Position numbers and translations under genes: made by a program. From NCBI RefSeq assembly GCF_016920785.2, contig NW_024609846.1:76827816-76891815 (forward strand): a stretch of 64,000 bases of DNA, given 5' to 3'. Positions 30,312-41,109 of the stretch are shown here, piece by piece. The stretch is from Ixodes scapularis (taxonomy: Eukaryota > Arthropoda > Arachnida > Ixodida > Ixodidae). The notes below the pieces were generated by a model, which made no database searches, was not told the origin of the DNA, and saw nothing but the letters and a program-made list of their open reading frames with translations. The stretch's first letter is position 1. Every line of letters starts with the position of its first letter.

Positions 30312-31770
30312 AGCTAATGCAGGCAGAATGGAAATGGGCCTGTAGCTCTCCAATTCCTGTTTTTTACCCTTTTTATACAGTGGACGTATAATAGATATCT
30401 TCAAGCCCTTAGGAATTCTTCCGGTATGAAAGGTGTCATTAATTATTTTCATTAAAACGTGTTTTAATTTATCAAAATTATACCGAATATCTCGTACTCT
30501 AATATTATCAAATCCTGGTGTTTTAGTTATTGGCATAGCATTTATAATCCTCAAAAGTTCGCTCTCCGTCATCTGAGATAAGTACGCCGAACTAGACCAT
30601 CTGACCTGTGAAGTGACGGGATTGGGACCATTCAGTGAAATGTTATTTTTTATGCTTCTTACGGAGTCAACAAAACACTTATTAAATGATTCCGATAACG
30701 TTAAATAAGAATCTAATCCAGGAAAGTTTTTTTTAATTGTATCATCCACGCTATTTTTAGACTTTCTGCCAGTTAATTGGTTTACTAGGTTCCATATCTT
30801 TTTTATATTTCTTCTCGAAGAGGTGAATTGATCTAAGTAATGTTTCCCTTTTTCTAAACGTATTTTTGCTGTCACTTTATTGCGCACTGCACGAAATTCA
30901 TTTCTTAGTTCTGTGTTTTCGGGATTTTGCTTACATCTGCTCCAAAGCCTTTCCTTTTGATCACACAATTATAATATTTCCTCGTTTATCCAAACATTCT
31001 CAGGTTTTCGTTTCTTCAACTTTATTTTTCTAGCACCTTTAGAATAAATATCTTGAAACGTGTCCACTAGTTTGTCATAGGCTACAATATGATCGAACTC
31101 GCATAAAGAATTCCAATCGAACGATTGTATTAAATTATTGATTTTTTTAGCATCTAGTATAACTTTGTACCCATTTTCTAAATCTACATTTTCAGCAGTA
31201 ATTTCGCCCAATATTGAAAGTACAGTAATGTAATGGTCAGCTACCTTTTGCTTAATGACTCCAGATAGTGTTTTCAAATTACTAATTCTTATAACTATGT
31301 GGTCAATACATGATTTTGTAATTTTATTACCATAATATTCCTCCCTCGTATAATTTTGAATGACATTTTCTAGACCAAATAAAGCGAGGGTATCAAGATA
31401 ACGCGGTACTCCCTGTTTATTTTCATTCAGTACATCAATATTGAAGTCTCCTGCCAGAACTAGGTATTTGTTGTTATTAAATTTTTGAAGGAATTGTTCC
31501 AATTCATCACAGAATATAGGTATATTTGAACTGGGTGGCCTGTATACAGCACACACAACATAAGAAAAATTCATTTTGTGAACAATAGCAGCACACACTT
31601 CTGCTTGCACAAATGAAACATCTATTTTTTCTGATAAGCATTTGTCATTTATGTACATCATAACTCCGCCACCTTTCCTTTGTTCTCGGCACAAGCAGAA
31701 AAAATGAAAGACTGGCAAGGAAAATGTAGCGCAACCTGCCTCATCAGTGTGTTGTTTAGTGTGTTGATTA
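30312..31770 (-). pseudogene. LINE B, 5' half: endonuclease and N-terminal RT
   Basis: Continues the RT of 24489-26045 across the retrotransposon. From the right, the endonuclease reads KGGGVMMYIND (about 31670), VCAVYRPPSSNIPIF, LAGDFNIDVL and a C-IDHI-R motif. An in-frame TAA at 30969-30971 follows WINEEIL and precedes the linker and RT start (PITKTPGFDNIRV, IIRPLYKKG, YRPISILPAL). That single stop is the only lesion I can see in the readable part, but the 5' end is truncated near 31770 inside the endonuclease, so ORF1 and the endonuclease N terminus are missing. Confidence 0.88.
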
Positions 31771-32630
31771 AGTGTGTTGATTAAGGAACGTGAGTACCAG
31801 GCTTCCAACGCGCTTTTTAGGCGCCATCCAACTTGTCGCTCGTTACTAATAATCTTGGTCGTGACGTCAAGGGTGCCACCAAAACATCTCGTCGCTAATT
31901 GGCGACGTGAGCGATCGAAGGCGTCGCAGTGGTCGACCTTCCACGACTGGTCGAATGCTGACTTTGACGTCAGCAAAGGATTTCTCATCGACGGAAATAA
32001 GAATAATGTAAGAACTTCAATTTGACGGTGTTGGTAATGTTGCTTTGAGAGCGCAATGATCTCAAGCTTCCACCATGCTCATTACAAACACCATCGAACT
32101 TGTTAGCGAGGTAATGATGTCACGAGAGGGAACCATAGGAGGGCGACACCAAAACATCTCGCCGCCCATAGCTACTGACGAGTATAAAACAATTGGGTGT
32201 CTCCACGTCAAATCGTTCAATGATGGTCCGGGTCAGTGTTGTATGGAACGGCGTTCCAAGGAACGGCTTTCCTGGAACGCGTTTCTTTTAGGAGGAACGA
32301 AGGAACGCCGCCGTTACATTTTACATCGATGTAACTGCAGCATGCCTAGCCTTTCGTTCGTTTTCATCCATGTCAGAAAGAGAATGTTTGGTATGGAACG
32401 TGGTTACATACGCATTTGAGCATTTGACCGCAGCGTGACATGGATGAAAACGAACGAAAGGCTCGGCATGCTGCGACTCAGCGTCTACATAGACAAGCAC
32501 CACCAGAGCTTCGCCCCAATCAACATCATTCACCACGTAGAGATGCGGTTGTTTTTTTCTCTTTATTGCAACACAAACAACACATGTCAATTCAATTTAA
32601 AAATGCGCTGCAGGACTTCTGCAGGGCATG
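31771..32630. other. Repeat-derived DNA without a gene
   Basis: Contains a CAGTGTTGTATGGAACGGCG start (32234) in hAT-end style, followed by GGAACG/CGTTCC words; and an inverted pair of about 38 bp at 32337-32376 and 32434-32474 sharing CGTTCGTTTTCATCCATG. The matching far end of the hAT-like unit was not found. Confidence 0.45.
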
Positions 32631-33157
32631 TTAAAGGGATGGTGAACCGAAATTTGGATATCAAAAAAACAATGCAGGAGATGTAGGCGGGACGCTACAA
32701 TCTCTACAACACTACTAGTAAGGCGATATCTCGAATGGACGGCCGTATTTTTGGAAAAAGAGGTCGAGATTAAACCAGGCCGACGAGGCGCATGACGTCA
32801 AGATACCTAGTTTTCTCCTCTCTTCGCTTCGCTCCCTCAAGGCCGCGAGGCGGAGAAGACGCGAGGCCGTTCCCTCTCCTTCTCGGAGAAACAGGACGTC
32901 AACATTCTTGCCAAATGCGCCTCTTTTTTTGAAAAATACGGTCATCCGTTCGAGATGTCGCTGTATGAGGACGTCCAATCTTCCATTCCTGGTAATTTTT
33001 CGTATTTTTTACCTTCTATTGCGAAAATCTCGATCAAATATTAACGGGCAGTTTTTCTAAACTCAGTGTGCCTGACAAAGAAATCAAGCAGACCGCCGAG
33101 ATCTCTTTTAGAGAAAACTGCAGCCTTTTTCGCTGCTATCGTTCCATGTGAACGAAC

Positions 33158-34627
33158 ATGGAAGCTGCCCAAGCGGGCGTCCCTGACGCTGCTAATACAG
33201 CACTAAGCATAACTCCTGAGCAACATCAAAGGAACGAAGCACGCGTAACGTCGCAACCAGATGATGGGCACTCTATTTGCTCCGATGGTTCCGTTGCATC
33301 GTCGACTACAGACATCAACTGTATGGAACAAGACGACGATACCGGAGGTCCGTATCAAGAAGTTAGATCAAGAAAGAGAACTCGGCGCAACAACTCCAAC
33401 TCCAGCTCGGAGACAATAATCCAATCAAAAGCCATCGAAGAAGGGCTCACTGTTGTGTTCGCCCCTGCGGATACTGAGACGTTAATAACATCCCTCAGTA
33501 GTGTGAAGCTCTCAAGAGCTCTAGAAAACTCCTGTCCTGAGGGCATTCACGAGGTTCGCTTTAACAGCAGATTGAATGTCATCGCAGTTGACACCAGAAA
33601 TGGTGAAGCTACAAGAACATTGCTCAACTTGAAGGCTCTCTGTGGAATTCCGGTGATGTCATACTCTCCACTGGCTGGAGCAACGGTGAACGGAATGATT
33701 CAGGACGTCGACAAAGAGCTTTCTAATGAGGAGATCACCTCGCATCTCAGGTCCAATATTAACGTTGGTGCCGTCCGACGCCTAGGGAAGTCTAGCACAG
33801 TCAAAGTCACCTTCCGGGGCAAGATTCTGCCAACCCATGTTCTTCTGGGGCATGTACGCCATCCCGTCCATCCTTTTCAAGAAAGGCCCATCCAGTGCCT
33901 TAACTGCTTTGGATTCGGACACAAGCGAGTGACCTGCAAACGCCCCAAAAAGTGTGAACATTGTGGAAAACCACATGAATCAACAGACATCACATGTCAA
34001 TCAATGCCTGCCAAATGTGTCAACTGCGGCCAAGAACACGAAGCTACAGCACGCTTCTGCTCGAAGCGAAAGAAACTAGGGGAGATCCAGGCGTACTCAA
34101 AATCCAACTTGGTGGGATTTCATGTCGCAAAATCCGCCTTGGAGTACGATGAGCTCTTCCCGGAGATGGAATCTACTCAAGCAGGCAGCAATGCCACGAA
34201 AGAACCGACTGTCACTGAACTCAAGAATTCAGGAGAGCGAGACATGGAAGAAACTTTAAAAGATGTGACTACATCATCGCTATTCACGACGGTCGTCAAA
34301 CAAACAAAACCTAAAAGTCAAGCAACTAAAAAAGATTGCCAGGGTTCAAGTCCACACGAAAAACAAAAAATCAATATGCCGGCTGCATCAACACCTCAGG
34401 AATCCCAGACCTTTTCTGCACCCACCACTCAGCCGCAACCCTGCCATTCGAAGGACACAAATGCGCAACCAAAAACTTCCTTTGGAGACAGTTCACCTGA
34501 ATGGATGTCTTTTGTCAAGGCCGCAGTCAAGATCGCTCTCAGCGTACTTAAAAGCATCGAATCAACCTGGGCAAAGACACTTACTACCATAATCCAAGCA
34601 GTGCTCCCTCTTCTTGAGGGATGCTAG
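33158..34627 (+). CDS. LINE ORF1 protein (Gag-like, three zinc knuckles), I-group element 1
   Basis: 489 residues. The N-terminal region is Ser/Thr/Asp-rich with a basic RKRTRRN patch near residue 72. A central domain with VVFAPADTETLITSLSSVKL and HEVRFNSRLNVIAVDTR precedes the zinc knuckles; the same arrangement occurs in the ORF1 at 53965-55440. Zinc knuckles start near residue 247: C-LNC-FGFGHKRVTC, then CEHCGKPHESTDITC, then CVNCGQEHEATARFC. The C-terminal third is Lys/Ser/Gln-rich, ending in a hydrophobic helix. It binds element RNA and forms the ribonucleoprotein, as known for I/R1/Jockey ORF1 proteins. The start is the first ATG after the 5' UTR. Confidence 0.93.
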   Translation: MEAAQAGVPDAANTALSITPEQHQRNEARVTSQPDDGHSICSDGSVASSTTDINCMEQDDDTGGPYQEVRSRKRTRRNNSNSSSETIIQSKAIEEGLTVVFAPADTETLITSLSSVKLSRALENSCPEGIHEVRFNSRLNVIAVDTRNGEATRTLLNLKALCGIPVMSYSPLAGATVNGMIQDVDKELSNEEITSHLRSNINVGAVRRLGKSSTVKVTFRGKILPTHVLLGHVRHPVHPFQERPIQCLNCFGFGHKRVTCKRPKKCEHCGKPHESTDITCQSMPAKCVNCGQEHEATARFCSKRKKLGEIQAYSKSNLVGFHVAKSALEYDELFPEMESTQAGSNATKEPTVTELKNSGERDMEETLKDVTTSSLFTTVVKQTKPKSQATKKDCQGSSPHEKQKINMPAASTPQESQTFSAPTTQPQPCHSKDTNAQPKTSFGDSSPEWMSFVKAAVKIALSVLKSIESTWAKTLTTIIQAVLPLLEGC

Positions 34628-34748
34628 GGTCATCTTCTACTCAAATTAAGGGTTTTACCACCAGTACTTCAGTGGTGTCCGCAGGAGCTACCATACCCGA
34701 CACGCCCAGTCGGGCAGACACTCTCAGTAGAAATGGCAGAGCCCGCTT
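34628..34748 (+). other. ORF1-ORF2 spacer of I-group LINE
   Basis: 121 nt with stops in the ORF2 frame, so ORF2 needs its own initiation at 34749. In the related element at 53798-59490 the two ORFs overlap by four bases instead. Confidence 0.8.
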
Positions 34749-37700
34749 ATGGCAGAGCAACGCCGAGCGGCCATAACTAGAGTCTGGCAATGGAACTGCC
34801 GGGGGTACCGCAACAAACGTGGGGCCCTAGCGCAGTACATTGCCGGACTCGACAAACCCCCCGACATAATAGCACTCCAGGAAACTGGAACCGAGACACC
34901 CTCACTTTCGGGCTACAAGGTGCTTGTCCCTCGCATATGCCAGCGCGTGGCAGTCCTAGCAGCAAACCACGTAAATGCCCGCATGCACGAACTCAGCGAC
35001 GAGAGCATAGACCACGTGCTTATAGAAATTATTCCCGAGAAACGCCACTGGCCCTCGTTCTTTATTCTCAACGTATACAGTCCGCCACGCAACAGGCACG
35101 AGAATTTTAGCAAACTGTTTGCGCGCGCGCTTAAACTTGCACGGAACCAGCTCCTCATAGTAGGCGACTTTAACGCGCCGCACTCGGCCTGGGGGTACAC
35201 TCGCCCTATGGCCAAGGGCACCCGACTTTACCACTTAATCTGCCAACAACGCCTCTCTATCCTGACCGACCCGGAGCAGCCCACGAGGACGGGCAACAGT
35301 GTTACCCGCGACACGTGCCCGGACCTCGCGCTGACGAGATGCGAACGGTGGTCGGAATGGTCAAACCTCGAGGTGAACCTGGGAAGCGACCACGCCATAG
35401 CCCAAGTGGACATCGCCGTCTCGCCAGGAAAAAAGTTCCTCCGGAAACAAGCCCTGACAGACTGGGACAGGTTTCGTGCAGCACGCACGGCCACACACAG
35501 CGAGCGAGAGCACGAGGATGCTTCCCTTGCCAGCTGGACCGAGCGCCTAGTGTGCGACAAGAACACCTATACGGAAACTCTCAACCTGACAACAGACACT
35601 CCCGAGGTGGACAGGCACCTGCTCCACTTGTGGGAGGCAAGGCACGGTCTGATCAAGCGCTGGAAGCGCCAGAAGCTAAACCGCAAGCTCAAGAAACGGA
35701 TCGCGGCAATCACGACGGAAGCGCTCGAGTACGCAACCCAACTGGCGCTTTTCAACTGGAACAAAAAGTGCACCGATCTCCAGGGAAAACTGGGGACCAA
35801 GGACGCGTGGCAGTTCTTGCGACACCTCCTGGACCCTAGCAAAAGTAAACGCAATACAAGCCAGAACCTCCAGAAAATTGTGCGCGACTTCCCCGGCACC
35901 AACCAGGACCTCCTCGAACAGCTCAAACTACGGTACATCGGCTCGTCCCCGGACGAGGTGTATCATGACTACGAAGGCGAGCCAAACCCAGAACTCGACG
36001 TCCCCTTCAGCTTCGAAGAGGTATGGAGCGCGCTTCAAGACCTGGGCCGTAATACGGCACCTGGCGAGGACCGCGTCCAAAACACGCTGCTTCGTAACCT
36101 AGACGCGGGATCAGTTCAGACCCTCTTAAAACATATCAACCAGGTATGGGAGAACGGCGAGCTCCCCAATGAGTGGAAACACTCGGAAATTATCCTAATC
36201 CCCAAACCTGGGAAGGAGCTCTGCCTCGACAACCTGCGACCGATCGCCCTCACGTCCTGCGTGGGAAAGCTGATGGAACGGGTCGTTCTCAAACGGCTGC
36301 AGCCACACATGGAGGAAACGGGCGTGTTCTCGCACACCATGTTTGGTTTTAGAGAGCACTTGTCAACCCAGGATGTCATGCTACAGCTAAAAGAGGACAT
36401 CCTCGACCCCATCTCCAGGACGACGACCCAAGCAGTGCTCGCCCTGGACGTCAAGGGAGCTTTTGATAATGTGGGCCACCAGCTAATCCTCCGAAACCTG
36501 ACAGTCACCAATTGCGGTTCCAGAATGTACAACTACCTGCGGGACTTTCTACGGAACAGGACAGCCACCATTGGTGCAGGTGACCTCCGCACGGACGTCA
36601 TCAACACCCCCAACAGGGGCACTCCGCAGGGGGCGGTGCTCTCGCCAACCTTGTTCAACCTGGCAATGAGCGGGCTGCCCCCGATTCTGGAACGCATCCC
36701 GCACATCAAACACTCTCTGTACGCGGACGATCTCACAATTTGGACCGTGTCCGGGTCTGACGGACAGAAGCAGGACGCGCTTCAGGCGGCAGTCGACGAA
36801 GTTCAACGGTACTTACGCCAGGGTCACCTGCATATCTCGGCAGCCAAATCGGAATTGATCCTAGTCTGCAAGACGCCAAGGTCCCGCCGCAACTCGGAGC
36901 CCAGAGACGAGTTACAAGTCTTCCTGGACGACGGCTCTCAAATCCCCGTGGTTCCGCGTGCCAGAATCCTGGGTCTCCACCTCCAGGAGGACGGAAAGGC
37001 GACCCATACCCTCACACTCCTCCAAAATCAAGTCACCCAGATTCTACGCATCATGCGCCGGGTCGCCAGCCGGCGGCACGGCCTCAGGGAAGACGACACG
37101 ATCAAACTGGTTAACGCCCTGGTGGTGTCGCGCATCATCTACGCCACACCCTATCTCAATCTCACCAAGGGAGACGAGGACAAGCTAGATGTCCTCATAC
37201 GCAAAGCGTATAAGACGGCCCTCGGACTCCCCCCGTACACCTCCACAGAGAAGCTACTCAAGCTCGGCGTCCACAACACTTTTAGGGAGCTGGTGGACAG
37301 CCACCTTGCCACTCAGCGAGACCGACTCGCCCAAACCCCTGCGGGCAGAAAGGTTCTAGAGTCACTCAAGATTCCCTTCCAATGGGACAGAGAAGAAACC
37401 ACGGCACCCCTCCCGAGACACATCTGGAGCCAAATCAAGGTGCACGCGATCCCCCGCAACATGGACCCGACGCTCCACGCGGAACGCCGCAAGGCTTGGG
37501 CAAGATTCTACCAAAAGGCGTATGGCAAACGGGCTGATATCCTGTACACAGACGCGGCCACATATGCCTATCAACGGAATGCAGCGGCAATATGCGTCGT
37601 GGATGGAACTGGGAGAACCCGAATCACGGCGTCGCTGCGCACCTCTAATACGACCATTGCAGAGGAATTCGCCATCGCCATGGCCATTGGGCTCGGAAAA

Positions 37701-38327
37701 GATCACATCACCATCATGAGCGACTCACAAGCAGCACTGCGTCGCTTCCTAGCAGGCCGTGTCTCGCCGAAGGCACTCAAGGTCCTCACCCAGAGAGACC
37801 TACAGGGCTTCCCCACAGTGGAACTTATATGGATCCCAGGACATGACGAGGTGAAAGGCAATCGGTGTGCTGACACCGAGGCCCGAGCATGCACCCTCCG
37901 GGCCGCTCCTGCCGCCGCGTCACGACTAGGGCTAGGTGCATACTTTATTCCGGTGCCAAACAGGTACTCCGAAATCAGGGCCTACCATCGTGGCCAGAGG
38001 CGTGAATACCCGCCGCCACACAAAAATCTCAGCAGAGAGGACGCGGTCGCTTGGCGCCAGCTCCAGACAGGAGCGTTCCGCAACCTAGCTCTCTTGCACA
38101 AATTCTATCCTACAAGCTACAAAGCCGAATGTCCGCACTGCGGGCAATATGCTTCCTTACTACACACCGCGTGGTTTTGCACCGCTCACCCTAACATCCC
38201 CCCCTCCCACCCTGATCCCACTCCTGAAAACTGGGAAGCCGCACTGCTCAGCTCGTCTGCCGCTGACCAACTAAAGTTGATCGAGCGGGCGAGGCTGACA
38301 GCCGACAGCGTTGGGGCCCTGGACTAA
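34749..38327 (+). CDS. LINE ORF2: endonuclease, reverse transcriptase, RNase H
   Basis: 1192 residues, uninterrupted. Apurinic-type endonuclease at 10-220: WNCRG (14-18), LQETG (43-47), NVYSPP (108-113), VGDFNAPHSAWG (138-149), GSDHA (212-216). RT about 430-760: KNSEIILIPKPGK-like entry, RPIALTSCVGKLMERVV, LALDVKGAFDNV, GTPQGAVLSPTLFN and catalytic YADD at 658-661. RNase H about 930-1060: YTDAA with Asp 935, TIAEEFA, MSDSQAAL, and WIPGHDEVKGNRCAD. A C-terminal C-x2-C-x8-H-x4-C knuckle begins near 1128. RNase H after RT, together with the zinc-knuckle ORF1, places it in the I group (I/R1/LOA-like). AATAAA lies at 38359-38364 in the 3' UTR. All catalytic residues are present. Confidence 0.95.
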   Translation: MAEQRRAAITRVWQWNCRGYRNKRGALAQYIAGLDKPPDIIALQETGTETPSLSGYKVLVPRICQRVAVLAANHVNARMHELSDESIDHVLIEIIPEKRHWPSFFILNVYSPPRNRHENFSKLFARALKLARNQLLIVGDFNAPHSAWGYTRPMAKGTRLYHLICQQRLSILTDPEQPTRTGNSVTRDTCPDLALTRCERWSEWSNLEVNLGSDHAIAQVDIAVSPGKKFLRKQALTDWDRFRAARTATHSEREHEDASLASWTERLVCDKNTYTETLNLTTDTPEVDRHLLHLWEARHGLIKRWKRQKLNRKLKKRIAAITTEALEYATQLALFNWNKKCTDLQGKLGTKDAWQFLRHLLDPSKSKRNTSQNLQKIVRDFPGTNQDLLEQLKLRYIGSSPDEVYHDYEGEPNPELDVPFSFEEVWSALQDLGRNTAPGEDRVQNTLLRNLDAGSVQTLLKHINQVWENGELPNEWKHSEIILIPKPGKELCLDNLRPIALTSCVGKLMERVVLKRLQPHMEETGVFSHTMFGFREHLSTQDVMLQLKEDILDPISRTTTQAVLALDVKGAFDNVGHQLILRNLTVTNCGSRMYNYLRDFLRNRTATIGAGDLRTDVINTPNRGTPQGAVLSPTLFNLAMSGLPPILERIPHIKHSLYADDLTIWTVSGSDGQKQDALQAAVDEVQRYLRQGHLHISAAKSELILVCKTPRSRRNSEPRDELQVFLDDGSQIPVVPRARILGLHLQEDGKATHTLTLLQNQVTQILRIMRRVASRRHGLREDDTIKLVNALVVSRIIYATPYLNLTKGDEDKLDVLIRKAYKTALGLPPYTSTEKLLKLGVHNTFRELVDSHLATQRDRLAQTPAGRKVLESLKIPFQWDREETTAPLPRHIWSQIKVHAIPRNMDPTLHAERRKAWARFYQKAYGKRADILYTDAATYAYQRNAAAICVVDGTGRTRITASLRTSNTTIAEEFAIAMAIGLGKDHITIMSDSQAALRRFLAGRVSPKALKVLTQRDLQGFPTVELIWIPGHDEVKGNRCADTEARACTLRAAPAAASRLGLGAYFIPVPNRYSEIRAYHRGQRREYPPPHKNLSREDAVAWRQLQTGAFRNLALLHKFYPTSYKAECPHCGQYASLLHTAWFCTAHPNIPPSHPDPTPENWEAALLSSSAADQLKLIERARLTADSVGALD

Positions 38328-38388
38328 GGGAACCACCCAGAGACCAATATACAGGCATAATAAAGTTTATTCCTCCTCCTCCTCCTCC

Positions 38389-38400
38389 TCGCTGTATGAG
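38389..38400 (+). repeat. Target-site duplication of I-group LINE 1
   Basis: TCGCTGTATGAG, identical to 32958-32969. Confidence 0.92.
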
Positions 38401-38509
38401 TGATGTTTTGGTGTTTGTAGCATCTCGTTTCACGCTTTTGCCGCGTGTTTTGGGAAATTCAAATTTCGGTTCAGCATCCCTTTAAAAGGCTCTCATTTCC
38501 AATAGCGCA

Positions 38510-38900
38510 TTACAAAGTCCTAGCCATTCGGGCTTAAGCTCGGGCATGGAAAAAACACTCGTCGACCTGCTTCACGAGAGAGAAGAAACAGAAGCGAACT
38601 TCTTTGGCAGTTGGGTCGGCATGCCGTACTGCCAGGCGTGAGCGCCAAATACTGCAAGGACCTTCCCCCCCCCCCCCCCCTCCAGAAAAAACATATCAAA
38701 TGGCACGCAGTCATCGTTCATCACTTTCAAAAAACGAATGCCAGACGGGGTGATGCACAGCTCTTTCTTTAGCGTGCGCTGGAGCACGTTTCAGAAAAAT
38801 ACGGCATCCATGCAAAAAATGAATACATGCTCTACAGCCTCAGGTTGCTTGCATAAAAAACAATCAACCGTCCACGGCATAGGCGTAGACTTCCGGTGGG
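38510..38900 (-). pseudogene. LINE C-terminal zinc-knuckle fragment
   Basis: On the minus strand from about 38885: PWTVDCFLCKQPEAVEHVFI, then FC-MDAVFF, stop, NVLQRTLKKEL, ITPSGIRFL, then VPFDMFFL and a final AHAWQ segment. This is the zinc-binding region that follows the RT in many LINEs (C-x2-C-x-x-x-E-x-x-x-H-x-F-x-x-C, then FW-x-x-L). A 16-nt C run (38665-38680) interrupts it. The remainder of the element is absent. Confidence 0.7.
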
Positions 38901-38956
38901 CATCGGGGCTCGTGCCCCCCCCTAATAAGATCCGGAAAAGGGGGAGGGGGGCAGAG

Positions 38957-38978
38957 CCCCCCCCCCCCCCCCCCCCCC
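38957..38978 (+). repeat. 22-nt C homopolymer in a G/C-rich MITE-like patch
   Basis: Follows GGGGGCAGAG and lies about 60 bp after a CATAGGCGTAGACTTCC start, comparable to the G/C-homopolymer MITE at 9244-9349. Confidence 0.8.
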
Positions 38979-39144
38979 GCGTCCGGGCCATGAACCTTAC
39001 CGAGACGCTGTGTACGTGCCATGTAACGAGCTTATATAGTGGTGGCATGTAAACAGAATAACGCCCACGCTGCCTTTATTCCCAGCGCGCTTTCGTTAGC
39101 TTCAATCTCCAGTTCTCGCGAAAAGGTTACGCGAAGCACTCCCT

Positions 39145-39170
39145 CCCCCCCCCCCCCCCCCCCCCCCCCC
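39145..39170 (+). repeat. 26-nt C homopolymer
   Basis: Joint longest C run with that at 20002-20027; no coding context. Confidence 0.95.
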
Positions 39171-39491
39171 GGGAAAATGGAAGGTCTACGCCGCTGGTCC
39201 ACGGCACATCAAAACCCTTTTCCTTCAGTCACACCTTGACCGGCAACGTATTGGTGTGTAACTTAAAAAATAACGTTTTCACCGAAGGTACACACATACG
39301 CTTAACTCGGCTCAGCACATCTTGGCCGCCATGACAAAAAACAGTTCGGTACATCGGCGTCGGAAACAAACTCACTATCAATCGCGCGCGAGCGTTTTCT
39401 TGCTCACTAAAGACAAATAATTGAAAGAAAAACGAGCAGACAAAAACAATACCGTATCAACGACCTCCTTTTGAAAACCCTCGAGTCTTGT

Positions 39492-39517
39492 TTGTTTGGT
39501 TCAGCATCCCTTTAAAG
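39492..39517. mobile_element. Solitary TTAAAGGGATG MITE end
   Basis: TGGTTCAGCATCCCTTTAAAG matches the right end of the MITE split at 32631-38488. No left end was found nearby. Confidence 0.6.
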
Positions 39518-39530
39518 TGTCGAAATTAGA

Positions 39531-40080
39531 GTGAGCACTCAAAACTGCGAAAAACTTCAGCGCTTACAGACAGTCCTTGTTAATAACCACTTACCAGAAC
39601 CCCTTTCAGTATCATCAGGCCTCCCTCAAGGATGGGTCCTCGGTCCCGTTATGCTTTTCATATACATCAATCACTTACCACTTGATGTTTCCTTTCATAT
39701 CCGGGTGTTTGCCGATGACTGCGTAATTGACTGCTCTGTCACCAATGTTTCAAATCAACAAGCTCTACAAGATGACCTCAACAATGTTTAGGAATGGTTC
39801 AACCATTGGCACATGGCACTTAACATCAGTAAATGAAAACTTATCTTTCCACAAGCGCCGTAACCCCCTTCTATTTCCTATACCATCGCTCATAACCCTG
39901 TGTGGAATTACTAGAATCATATACATACCCTGGTTTCACCAGTTGCAGCGATTTCTTCTGGCGCAAGCATATTATTAACCGGGGGCGCACCTCAGAGCCC
40001 CATAAAGAATACATGAGGTTTTTCGCCATCTTCGAAGAATTGTCACATAATAACGGCTGCGCGGATCTTCCTGCGAATTC
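39531..40080 (+). pseudogene. LINE reverse transcriptase fragment (CR1/L2-like)
   Basis: The frame from 39531 reads SSGLPQGWVLGPVMLFIYIN, then FADDCVIDC (catalytic FADD near 39710), then LQDDLNNV. It continues through stops and a frameshift as EWFNHWHMALN, then in another frame ESYTYPGFTSCSDFFWRKHI, which is the decayed '-YKYLGV-L-W--HI' motif. It lacks endonuclease and N-terminal RT, so this is a 5'-truncated copy of the same general class as the element at 0.4-4.2 kb, on the opposite strand. Confidence 0.82.
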
Positions 40081-40439
40081 CGGCTTTAAAGACATTGAGG
40101 CATTGACGAGACATTAAAGGGAACCAAATTTTTATAGTAAATTTCACTCGAACAGTGAAAAGTCTCTTACAGCCGAGGTGTCGAACCGTAATGTTTTTCG
40201 TTCCGGTTTTTGTTCCGGTTCTGGGAAAACGGTTCAGATCCGGTTCAACTCCGGAATGAAAAAATAAAGGTTCAAACCGGTTTGTACTCATATGCTACAA
40301 AAACAATTGACGGCAGCAAAAGATAAACTATGCATACTTTATAAAAGTGTTGCATATAAAAAGCAAACACTCACATTAGTGTGGAACGAACGAGCTAGTG
40401 CTGTGGCACCTCGGAACGTGGGTGAAAGCACGTTCAATG

Positions 40440-41109
40440 TCAGGCAGCTGACCGAAGAAGCCGGGCGCCGTCAAGCACACCCGGGGAAAGACGGCTCCTC
40501 TGAGACGATAAAATGAACTTCAGTGAATAAAGGCTCGCTCCACGCTCACCTGGATCGCAGGCACTACGCGGACTACTTTGTGCCAACGCGTAGAGTTCTA
40601 GATGGCGTTCCCTTCTCTCCGCCCACAACTGCAATACGTTAGCGTTCCTTGAAAGCCGCAGCTCCTTGCCTAGCATTTCCAGGAGGCATGCTATATAAAG
40701 TGGGCTACTGGTACCTCGAACATGCACGCCAGCCTCAACCTCTCTTTCCATGAGGAGCGCTTCCAGGACATCTTCCAGGTCATCTGGAGGCGCCGCAGGT
40801 TTAGAAGAAAGGGTAGAATCTTTCTCGCATTGCAGAGCTGTGATTCGCTTCCAAGACTTTGCCAAATGCAACATGGCCCGGTACTTTTGCTCAGGGATGA
40901 GAAGAAGGTGGTAGCGGGGATCTGTGTACACTGCTGTACAGAAGACATCTGTGTCCAGAAGTTGTCGCTCCCTTTTTTTCGTTGACTGGACCAAGGCCTT
41001 TGCTAGCGGCGACGATAACTAGGAAGTGTCCATAAAACATCTCAGTCATGCTCCGTAGAAATCTACAGTGAGCTGTTCCTTCTGCAATGTCTTCGTCGCC
41101 ACTTCTGAC
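40440..41109 (-). pseudogene. hAT transposase, C-terminal part, truncated by insertion
   Basis: 184 codons open from 40994 to 40440, with weaker coding further right to the inner insertion at 41118. Visible motifs are DPRYHLLLIPEQKYRAMLHL and WKRI, an acidic-leucine stretch, then NVLQLWAERRERHLELYALA, then SLKFILSSQRSRLSP and a final LLRS. These match the end of hAT transposases (W-W-x-x-x-R-x-x-x-x-P-x-L-x-x-L-A and the dimerisation motif E-R-x-F-S-x-x-x-x-I-L-S-x-x-R-x-x-L). The usual 'P-S-E-R' is degenerate (GERGASL). The catalytic core would lie at higher coordinates, beyond 47057, where I cannot read it. It confirms the superfamily of hAT#1. Confidence 0.82.

Larger units (their letters stand above)
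32970..38388 (+). mobile_element. I-group LINE, full length with target duplication
   Basis: About 5.42 kb: a 188-bp 5' UTR, ORF1 with zinc knuckles, ORF2 with endonuclease, RT and RNase H, and a short 3' UTR ending in (TCC)n. The target duplication TCGCTGTATGAG is at 32958-32969 and 38389-38400 (the first two bases could belong to the tail). Both ORFs are open. It lies inside a MITE. A candidate for recent or current activity. Confidence 0.95.
32631..38488. mobile_element. MITE with TTAAAGGGATG ends, split by an I-group LINE
   Basis: Left end TTAAAGGGATGGTGAACCGA (32631) is mirrored by TTCGGTTCAGCATCCCTTTAA (38488). Inner inverted segments (TCTCGAATGGACGGCCGTAT near 32730; mirrored near 32940) extend the inverted repeat. 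Without the LINE at 32970-38388 the MITE is about 440 bp. A solitary right end of the same family is at 39492-39517. Confidence 0.85.
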
